Source of the DNA: Nitrospiraceae bacterium
GTDB taxonomy: Bacteria; Nitrospirota; Nitrospiria; Nitrospirales; Nitrospiraceae
NCBI GenBank assembly: GCA_005800255.1
Contig: SYGW01000149.1
Location: 1 to 8,978 of the forward strand
Reading direction: 5' to 3'
Length of the DNA stretch: 8,978 bases
How positions within the stretch are numbered: position 1 is the stretch's first letter; each line of letters opens with the position of its first letter. This document shows positions 1 to 4,939 of the stretch, piece by piece. The notes beneath the pieces were generated by a model. The model was not told the DNA's origin and ran no database searches. It worked only from the letters and a program-made list of their open reading frames with translations. The translations under genes were made by a program, and so were the position numbers.

Positions 1-176
1 ACGACTTGAAGTCAGCTAGGAACTCGTCGGGACCGGGAAGCCTGCCTCAAGATGAGATCTCCCGGGGCGCAAGCCCCCTGAAGACCACTCGTAGACCACG
101 AGTTTGATAGGCTGGGTGTGGAAGGGCTGTAAGGCCCGTAGCTAACCAGTACTAATCGGTCGTGCGGCTTAACGTT
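1..176 (+). rRNA. rrl: 23S ribosomal RNA, 3' end (partial)
   Basis: This is the last part of domain VI of 23S rRNA; the rest lies before the window. The recognisable landmarks are the AGATGAGATCTCCC segment near 50, the TTGATAGGCTGGGTGTG segment near 103-119, and the terminal GCTAACCAGTACTAATCGG run with CGTGCGGCTTAA near 141-172. In well-studied bacteria these occur in the same order at the molecule's 3' end. The end at 176 is placed by analogy with the E. coli end (GGCTTAACCTT) and could be off by a few bases. The gene is followed by a short spacer and 5S rRNA, the usual bacterial order. Confidence 0.95.
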
Positions 177-303
177 ACGGTGCTCCTGACAGACGTGGTC
201 TTTGCGTGCGCTTCGCACGCAATTGTGAATAATGAATGTTGAATGACTGAGGTCGAAATTCAAAATTTATCATTCATAATTTAGCATTCGCGTTTCTCGA
301 TTT
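177..303 (+). other. 23S-5S internal transcribed spacer with a processing-type hairpin
   Basis: This 127-nt spacer contains no tRNA. At 202-222 it holds a compact hairpin: TTGCGTGC pairs with GCACGCAA around a GCTTC loop, giving 8 perfect pairs. The second half is strikingly AT-rich against the GC-rich surroundings and carries short repeats, listed separately. The likely role is that of pre-rRNA processing spacer, with stems serving RNase III-type cleavage; this is inferred from position only. Confidence 0.6.
226..289 (+). repeat. Heptad-like TGAATNN repeats facing ATTCA copies in the rRNA spacer
   Basis: Three contiguous seven-base units, TGAATAA, TGAATGT and TGAATGA, occupy 226-246. About 10-25 bases further on, ATTC-containing units in the opposite sense follow (near 257-262, 271-276 and 285-289). 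GAATGA at 241-246 can pair with TCATTC at 270-275. The array therefore forms an imperfect AT-rich inverted repeat just before 5S. It resembles the short tandem heptamers known from some other bacterial genomes, but I cannot say whether it recurs elsewhere in this genome. Confidence 0.5.
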
Positions 304-421
<118 letters not shown>

Positions 422-429
422 TTTTTAAG

Positions 430-468
430 AAAGCCCGCTGATCGAAAGGTCAGCGGGCTTTTTGTTTT
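430..468 (+). terminator. Rho-independent terminator of the rRNA operon
   Basis: AAGCCCGCTGA (431-441) pairs perfectly with TCAGCGGGCTT (450-460) around an 8-nt TCGAAAGG loop. A430-T461 extends it to 12 pairs. The stem runs straight into TTTTTGTTTT (459-468). It sits right behind 5S and closes the rRNA transcript. Confidence 0.95.
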
Positions 469-836
469 CAGGTGGCAGGCCTCAGCAGTGCGCCAGAGCC
501 TCGGTGGGTGCCACGCTCCTCCGGTGAAGTCCGCTCTGAGCCCCGGACACCGATAGCGTTGAGAAGCGGAGAGGGAGTCGGTCGCTATTTGCTGTCGTAC
601 GGCGACCGGCTTAAGCGAAGCTCTCGAACGCAGCAGATCAAGCGAAGTGCCGAGCCAGTGTCCAGCAAGGTTGCTCTGAACCCTGTCCCTCTAACTATTG
701 TCCATCGTTGGATTGACACGTCAAACTCGAAAACGTACCCTCTGCCTTAGTCTGGAGCACAAGCGCATGGCGTTCAGTGAAATCGGACCGGAGGTAATTG
801 TGCCAAAAGCAGATTCCGGGCATTGAGGAGGGGCCC
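469..836. other. Gene-free stretch with several hairpins, upstream of the small-protein/symporter operon
   Basis: I see no convincing gene here. A 92-codon open frame from a GTG at 472 has no ribosome binding site, begins inside the terminator tail and has no recognisable protein character. The stretch can form three successive GC-rich hairpins. The first is GTGGCA 472-477 with TGCCAC 509-514. The second is CGGTG 522-526 plus TCCG 530-533 with CGGA 544-547 plus CACCG 548-552. The third is a 9-pair stem of 577-585 with 602-610, including one G-U pair. The octamer AAGCGAAG occurs twice, near 613 and 640. The last 125 bases hold the operon promoter and leader. An unrecognised structured RNA is possible but unproven. 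Confidence 0.4.
713..741 (+). promoter_or_regulatory. Predicted sigma70-type promoter with a palindromic -35
   Basis: A perfect TTGACA -35 (713-718) is followed after 17 bases by TACCCT (736-741), a weak -10 that keeps the key T, A and T. Transcription would start near 748, leaving a leader of about 90 nt before the ATG at 837. The -35 lies inside the inverted repeat TTGAC-AC-GTCAA (713-724), which could be a dimeric regulator site. The poor -10 would fit an activated promoter, but no regulator is identified. Confidence 0.5.
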
Positions 837-968
837 ATGAGATGGGCAACCGCAATACTAGCAGCCGTCCTAACGGCCTGGCCGTCGGCAGTCGCAGCGG
901 CGGGCCATGCGGGGAATGCGCCGACCGAGGTGCCGCTCTGGTCCGCGCCCCATCATCCGTTGTTTTGA
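837..968 (+). CDS. Small exported peptide, 43 residues, function unknown
   Basis: I do not recognise this protein. It is called because the ATG at 837 is preceded at 5 bases by a near-perfect ribosome binding site (GAGGAGGGG, 825-833), and because the first 22 residues read as a Sec signal peptide. MR is followed by a hydrophobic run (ATAILAAVLTAW) and an AVA/A-type cleavage site near residues 18-21. The remaining 20-odd residues, ending SAPHHPLF, are short, His- and Pro-containing and without Cys. The stop (966-968) lies 17 bases before the ATG of the next gene, which also encodes a signal peptide, so this appears to be the first gene of an operon with the symporter. It could instead be a translated leader controlling the next gene, or the surviving head of a longer exported protein. 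Confidence 0.55.
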   Translation: MRWATAILAAVLTAWPSAVAAAGHAGNAPTEVPLWSAPHHPLF

Positions 969-985
969 CGGACAGCGGCGCGGCT

Positions 986-1363
986 ATGGCAAGACGCAGC
1001 AAGACATGCACGGCCCTTGCCGGTTCCGTTCTGGCGTTTCTGATCCTGCTCCAGGCGGAGCCGATGCATGCGTTCACCGGCATGCTGGATTCGCTGTGGC
1101 AGGATACGAATCCTGTGCCTCGCGGAGAGTGTCTCCAGTTTCTCGTCAAAGCCTGGCCGCACAAACTCTACCGTGGTCGGACTTCGCCGCACGATTGTCT
1201 GGTCAAAGCAATACGCGACTATCGCAACGGCGATCACGAAGAGGCGATGGGATGGCTGCAAGCGGCTTTTTGTCCCGATCGGGAGGCCCAACAGAATCTG
1301 GTCCGCCAGGCTCCCGCCGTCCTGGAGTATCTGCTCGAGAGATATGGACCGGAAGTCGGATAG
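986..1363 (+). CDS. Exported hypothetical protein, 125 residues, with three cysteines
   Basis: The function is unknown. The open frame extends back to 842, but that extension overlaps the 43-residue gene and has no signal character. The ATG at 986 begins a clear Sec signal peptide: MARRSKT, a hydrophobic core LAGSVLAFLILL, and likely cleavage after MHA at residue 29. The mature part of about 96 residues is soluble and helix-prone, with Cys at 49, 71 and 96. The segment DYRNGDHEEAMGWLQAAFCPDREA (described in two halves, 78-90 and 91-101) has the rhythm of a TPR/Sel1-like helical pair, but a single weak pair is not enough to assign the family. The ribosome binding site is poor, so translation may be coupled to the gene ending 17 bases upstream. 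It ends 12 bases before the symporter start, suggesting a shared transcript and perhaps a periplasmic role in uptake. Confidence 0.75.
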   Translation: MARRSKTCTALAGSVLAFLILLQAEPMHAFTGMLDSLWQDTNPVPRGECLQFLVKAWPHKLYRGRTSPHDCLVKAIRDYRNGDHEEAMGWLQAAFCPDREAQQNLVRQAPAVLEYLLERYGPEVG

Positions 1364-1375
1364 TCGGATCGCTCC

Positions 1376-2806
1376 ATGATCGTCTGGTTCGTTATTCTCT
1401 ATCTGCTCGTCTCGGTGGGGATCGGCCTCTACGCCGGAACCCGGGTGCACAATGCCAAAGATTTCGCCGTGGCCGGCCGCAGTCTGCCGCTGCCGGTCGT
1501 CACGGCTACGGTGTTCGCCACCTGGTTCGGCGCCGAAACCGTGCTGGGCATCTCCGCCACCTTCGTCAAGGATGGACTGCGGGGGGTGGCGGCCGATCCC
1601 TTCGGCTCCAGCTTGTGCCTGATTCTCGCCGGACTATTTTTCGCCCGCCGCCTCTACCGCATGAACCTGCTTACCATCGGCGACTATTATCGGCTTCGGT
1701 ACAGCCGTCCGGTGGAGGTGTTGTGCACGTTGTGTATTGTCGCATCCTACCTGGGCTGGGTCTCGGCGCAGATTAAGGCCCTCGGTCTGGTCTTCAATGT
1801 GGTCTCTGACGGCTCGGTCACGCAGTACTTGGGCATGATCATCGGCGCGGCGATCGTGCTTACCTATACGACCTTCGGGGGCATGTTTGCAGTGGCGATC
1901 CTCGACTTCGTCCAGATTACGGTCATCATGGGCGGGATGCTCTACATCGGTCACCTGATCAGCGGCCTGACCGGCGGGGTCGGGGCGGTGATCAGCCATG
2001 CGGCTGCGGCCGGCAAGCTGGAGTTTTTCCCGGAGGCGAGCCTCCAGGCCTGGATTCCCTTTCTGGGGGCCTGGATGACCATGATGTTGGGTTCGATCCC
2101 GCAACAGGACGTCTTTCAACGCATCACCTCGGCCAAGGACGAGAAGACCGCCGTGCGCGGCTCGGTGCTGGGCGGCACGCTCTACTTCCTGTTCGCCTTC
2201 GTGCCGATGTTTCTGGCCTATTCGGCCACGTTGGTGGACCCGCACATGTTCGGAGCCCTGCTGGAGAAGGACCCGCAACTGGTGCTGCCGACTCTGATTT
2301 TGAAACACACGCCGGTCGCGGCCCAGATTATCTTTTTTGGCGCCGTCCTCTCGGCCATTATGAGCTGTTCGAGCGCGACCCTGTTGGCGCCGTCGGTGGC
2401 CTTCAGCGAAAACATCGTCAAAGGTTCGTTTCCGGGCATGAACGACCGGACGTTCTTGCGCACGATGCGGACCGTGCTGGTGTGTTTTACCGCGGTGGTG
2501 CTGGCGTTCGCGCTCAACACCCAGGCGAGCATCTTCAAGATGGTTGAAAACGCCTACAAGGTGACGTTGGTGGCCGCCTTCGTCCCTCTGTTCGCCGGGC
2601 TGTACTGGCCGCTGGCGAACAACCAGGGGGCCCTGTGTGCCATCGCGACGGGCCTCACCACGTGGATTGGGCTCGAACTGGTTGGACCGCAAGCCCCTGT
2701 GTGGCCGCCCCAGTTGGTGGGCTTCCTGATGGCCTGGGCCGGCATGGTCGGGGGCTCACTGCTGCCTCGCTTGGAGTTGGGCCGGCAGGGATCCCAACTT
2801 TCCTAA
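1376..2806 (+). CDS. Sodium:solute symporter (SSS family, TC 2.A.21)
   Basis: This 476-residue inner-membrane secondary transporter belongs to the family of PutP, PanF and SGLT, which couple solute uptake to Na+ or H+. About 13 hydrophobic segments are visible, beginning with helix 1 at residues 2-22 and ending near 444-464; 13 is the common SSS count. Family landmarks are KDFAVAGRSLP (28-38), the ATWFGAETVLG stretch (48-58), FGGMFAVAILDFVQ (167-180) and SAIMSCSSATLLAPS (326-340). The last matches the helix that lines the Na2 site in PutP and SGLT. There Ser330 fits the first conserved hydroxyl, while Cys331 stands where Ser or Thr is usual. The ligand cannot be told from sequence; the SENIVKG region resembles organic-acid and amino-acid type SSS members only in general. 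The gene begins 12 bases after the 125-residue gene, with no clear ribosome binding site of its own. Confidence 0.93.
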   Translation: MIVWFVILYLLVSVGIGLYAGTRVHNAKDFAVAGRSLPLPVVTATVFATWFGAETVLGISATFVKDGLRGVAADPFGSSLCLILAGLFFARRLYRMNLLTIGDYYRLRYSRPVEVLCTLCIVASYLGWVSAQIKALGLVFNVVSDGSVTQYLGMIIGAAIVLTYTTFGGMFAVAILDFVQITVIMGGMLYIGHLISGLTGGVGAVISHAAAAGKLEFFPEASLQAWIPFLGAWMTMMLGSIPQQDVFQRITSAKDEKTAVRGSVLGGTLYFLFAFVPMFLAYSATLVDPHMFGALLEKDPQLVLPTLILKHTPVAAQIIFFGAVLSAIMSCSSATLLAPSVAFSENIVKGSFPGMNDRTFLRTMRTVLVCFTAVVLAFALNTQASIFKMVENAYKVTLVAAFVPLFAGLYWPLANNQGALCAIATGLTTWIGLELVGPQAPVWPPQLVGFLMAWAGMVGGSLLPRLELGRQGSQLS

Positions 2807-2859
2807 AGCGATGGAGTGACCCGGTGTGATGGCGAGAGGTGAGTTTCCGCCGATGATAT

Positions 2860-2888
2860 TTGACCGGGTCCCTTGCATCGCGTAGTAT
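2860..2888 (+). promoter_or_regulatory. Predicted sigma70-type promoter for the 112-residue gene
   Basis: TTGACC (2860-2865) and TAGTAT (2883-2888) are separated by exactly 17 bases. Each hexamer differs from consensus at one or two positions. Transcription would start near 2895, giving a leader of about 180 nt before the ATG at 3073. An inverted repeat, GACCCGG (2818-2824) with CCGGGTC (2864-2870), overlaps the -35. It could be the end of the symporter transcript or an operator; it has no T-run and so is not a typical terminator. Confidence 0.6.
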
Positions 2889-3072
2889 GTGAAAAGACTC
2901 GTTGAACAACGCGGACTGTCCGATCCCTCGCGCTGCTCTATCCTCCGTACGCGATCGATTCTCCAGTCTTCGCGGTTCTTCCGGTCGAGGCCTATCGCGA
3001 CTTGGTCGTCCGTCTATGGTGGGAAGGGGCCGGTCATCTCCAACATGGCATAGTAAGAAGGAGTGCACCATC

Positions 3073-3411
3073 ATGAGTGACAGCAAGCAGGGCAAGGGAG
3101 AGCAGCGGAAGCATTGGGTTCGGATTCCCGATGGAACGATGGTTCGGCACCGTCAGGAGGGCCATGAAGGCTATATTGACGGCTTGACGGAGATTGTCGA
3201 CGGGTTGGATCGGAATCCCGACGGGCGCACCCAGTATCGCATCAAGGTGGGAGATGCTAGTCGAAAGCTGGCGGTGGAGGACGATCTCTTGATCGTCACG
3301 GATGCCAACGGGCTGGTGCTGATCTTGAAGCAGAAGGTGGAGTATCGGGGCGTCATCAGCACGCAGTTGCACGGCGCGTTCGCGGCCGACCGGTTCGTCA
3401 AATCGACATGA
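3073..3411 (+). CDS. Conserved-looking hypothetical protein, 112 residues, SH3-like fold suspected
   Basis: No named family is recognised. The open frame runs back to 2902, but the ATG at 3073 is chosen because AAGGAG (3057-3062) precedes it by about 10 bases and the upstream part is Arg/Ser-rich without protein character. The product is cytosolic, with no signal or membrane segment. Residues 15-77 (HWVRIPDGTMVRHRQEG, a GYIDGLTEIV strand, NPDGRTQYRIKVGD, then DDLLIVTD) alternate short strands and Gly/Asp turns like a small SH3/KOW-type beta barrel. That kind of barrel usually serves protein or nucleic acid contacts. The tail (YRGVISTQLHGAF to the end) is probably helical. It has its own promoter and long leader, stands alone between the symporter and the decayed gene, and may be a regulator or adaptor. 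That role is inference. Confidence 0.75.
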   Translation: MSDSKQGKGEQRKHWVRIPDGTMVRHRQEGHEGYIDGLTEIVDGLDRNPDGRTQYRIKVGDASRKLAVEDDLLIVTDANGLVLILKQKVEYRGVISTQLHGAFAADRFVKST

Positions 3412-3464
3412 GGTGATACCGCCGGGTCATCTGGTCCTGCCATTGGAAGGCGTTCACACCATAG

Positions 3465-3735
3465 CCCCATATCGTCATCAACAAGAATCACGGGGAGTTC
3501 TGCCTCAGCCGTCTGGCGTTCTTGCGGCTGCGTGAGTTGGGCCGGCAGGATGCGGCTGCAAGAAGCGGATCCCGCCCTCTATTGGCCCCTCTCGGCATCG
3601 CCACAGGAGCCGGATTTCAATCAGTGCGGCAGGCTGGTCCCGCGGGACGACCTGAAGCTGCGCAAGTGATCATCGAGCTGGATCGAGAAGGCTCGCGGGG
3701 GCGAGCATGTGAGCGAACGCCACCGTGCCTGGTTA
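3465..3735 (+). pseudogene. Remnant of a small conserved protein (KIVINKxxGGFGLS-type), frameshifted
   Basis: No single frame is intact, but successive frames join into one recognisable protein. Frame 1 (3468-3554) reads HIVINKNHGEFCLSRLAF then LRLRELGRQDA. After one extra base in GCGG (3552-3555), the next frame reads LQEADPALYWP, FNQCGRLVPRDDLKL up to a TGA at 3667-3669. One missing base near 3666 returns to frame 1 with VIIELDREGSRGR. The C-terminus GGEHVSERHRAW (about 3700-3732) is in the second frame again. I recall a family of about 120-150 residues, often phage- or island-associated, that opens KIVIN.C.GGFGLS, has IPRDD in the middle, then ELG, an EIPD segment and EH..E.HRTW at the end. 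Here the EIPD segment seems deleted. There is no start codon: TAG at 3462-3464 lies just upstream in frame. The family assignment rests on memory. Confidence 0.65.
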
Positions 3736-3740
3736 AGTAA

Positions 3741-3786
3741 AGACCGGACCACGCCGACACCCGCCGGTGCCCCTCTCTTCCGGTCT
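3741..3786. repeat. Intergenic inverted repeat with a nested hairpin
   Basis: AGACCGGA (3741-3748) is the exact reverse complement of TCCGGTCT (3779-3786). Inside lies a small hairpin, CACC (3758-3761) and GGTG (3766-3769), around CGCC. No T-run follows on either side, so it is not a standard terminator. It may be a REP-like or transcript-stabilising element after the decayed gene. Confidence 0.35.
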
Positions 3787-3844
3787 GGGAGCGACCGTGA
3801 ACAGTAGTAAGTCAGCGGCTTGATCGGGCTTCCCCCGCCTTTCA

Positions 3845-3873
3845 TTGCAATGACTCCTTGATTCTCCTAGAAT
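3845..3873 (+). promoter_or_regulatory. Predicted sigma70-type promoter for the CsgG-family gene
   Basis: TTGCAA (3845-3850) and TAGAAT (3868-3873) are spaced by 17 bases, inside a locally AT-rich patch. Transcription would start near 3880, leaving about 58 nt before the ATG at 3938. Confidence 0.55.
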
Positions 3874-3937
3874 TCACGCAACGTCTATATCTTCAATTGT
3901 AAAGGTGAAACCCTTGGGGGAGGCTACGGAAGTTGCG

Positions 3938-4861
3938 ATGAACCGACGCGGAGCCAGCGCAACTGCAGCAGTGGGGATGGTGAGCCTGATGATCCTGACA
4001 GGCTGTCAGGCCACGATGACGGGGCAGACGCAGCGGATGGAGGCGGGCGCGAAGTATTCCGGGCCGCAGTATACGGTGGCCATCATCAAATTCGCAAACA
4101 AGACTCCGTCGAGGGTGCTGGGGCTCGGCGAATCCGCCACGAATATCCTGCGGACGCTGGTCAAAAACGCGGGCCTGGAGCCGATCGACCTGAGCCAGGA
4201 GGGGATGCGGAAGCAGGAGGAGATGATCAAGTTGCAGCAAACCGACGCCGTCAAGACCGGCAAAGAAAATGCGGTGGAAGGCTTCGAATCCCTCGACTAT
4301 CTCATTCAGGGAACCATCACCGCCTATTCCGAAGTGGAAGAGGGATCGGATGCGTTCGTCTATCAGAAAAAGGTCCAGATCGCGCGGGTGCAGGTCGACT
4401 ATTCGTTGGCGGATATGGCTTCGGGCAAGAGTCTGTTGGCCGAATCCGGGATGGGCGAATATCGCAAGGAGACGGGCGGCGCATTTGGATTCGGCTCGAA
4501 ATCCTCGGCGGATGTCGGATTGAGAGACGGGGCACTGCGGGATGCTTTCTCGAAGGTCATGGAGAAGATGATCAACAAGCTGAGTGCGCTGCCCTTTGCC
4601 GGTCGCGTGCTGGCGATGGATGGGCCGACGGTCATCATCCGGGCCGGGGAGAAGTCGAAACTGGCTCCCGGCGCCAAGCTGGGTGTCTATCGGGCCGGCC
4701 AGGACCTGATTGACCCAGAGACAGGACGGTCGCTCGGCAAGAGGGAAAAATTGATCGGCGAGATTGCGCTGTTGAACCACACGAACGATCGGATCTCCGA
4801 AGCCAAGGCCTCGTCGGGAACCGGGTTTCAGGCCGGCGACATTGTTCGGGAAATGCGCTAG
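3938..4861 (+). CDS. CsgG-family outer-membrane lipoprotein with a FlgT-C-like C-terminal domain
   Basis: This 307-residue lipoprotein carries a signal peptide with a clear lipobox (ILTGC, Cys23), so it should be lipidated and anchored, most likely in the outer membrane. Residues 43-215 resemble the CsgG domain: YTVAIIKFANKTPSRVLGLG near 45-64, a LRTLVKNAGLEPIDLSQ segment, YLIQGTITAYSE at 121-132 and a YSLADMASGKSLLAESG strand pair near 155-171. In E. coli, CsgG is the curli export pore. Residues 220-305 (GRVLAMDGPTVIIRAGEKSK, then GVYRAGQDLIDPETGRSLG and FQAGDIVREMR) resemble the C-terminal domain of the flagellar protein FlgT. The ATG at 3938 is preferred over the GTG at 3905 because GGAAG lies 5 bases before it and the signal peptide starts there. 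No other curli genes are visible, so curli secretion is not implied; envelope assembly or polysaccharide/organelle attachment are alternatives. Confidence 0.88.
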   Translation: MNRRGASATAAVGMVSLMILTGCQATMTGQTQRMEAGAKYSGPQYTVAIIKFANKTPSRVLGLGESATNILRTLVKNAGLEPIDLSQEGMRKQEEMIKLQQTDAVKTGKENAVEGFESLDYLIQGTITAYSEVEEGSDAFVYQKKVQIARVQVDYSLADMASGKSLLAESGMGEYRKETGGAFGFGSKSSADVGLRDGALRDAFSKVMEKMINKLSALPFAGRVLAMDGPTVIIRAGEKSKLAPGAKLGVYRAGQDLIDPETGRSLGKREKLIGEIALLNHTNDRISEAKASSGTGFQAGDIVREMR

Positions 4862-4939
4862 GAAGACTGAGGCGTAAAACGTAAGCGTCAAGGGGGAGAG
4901 GGAGAGAATGGCCGCGCCTCACCCCTTGCGCCGTACGTT

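Noticed and set aside
472..750. A 92-codon open frame (+ strand, GTG start) after the rRNA terminator
   Set aside because: It has no ribosome binding site, starts next to the terminator tail, is Arg/Ser-rich without any motif, and runs through the predicted operon promoter.
842..985. N-terminal extension of the 125-residue exported protein back to 842
   Set aside because: The extension overlaps the 43-residue gene, which has the ribosome binding site, and it would bury the clear signal peptide that begins at 986.
1634..2692. A 352-codon - strand open frame within the symporter
   Set aside because: It is rich in Arg, Gln and His in the pattern of an antisense shadow of a GC-rich membrane protein; the + strand symporter explains the region completely.
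2904..3076. A + strand open frame in the leader (…VFAVLPVEAYRDLVVRLWW…) that overlaps the ATG at 3073 as ATGA
   Set aside because: A stop at 2903-2905 bounds it and there is no ATG or GTG start, only a late TTG; it resembles no family I know. It is kept only as a note in the leader finding.
3171..3491. A - strand frame beginning with a response-regulator-like ILVDDD string
   Set aside because: It is antisense to the 112-residue gene and the decayed gene. The string is the complement of HIVINKN codons, and nothing else of a receiver domain follows.
4862..4939. A terminator between the convergent CsgG and PilB genes
   Set aside because: AAGGGG (4890-4895) can pair with CCCCTT (4922-4927), but the loop is long and neither side has a T-run.
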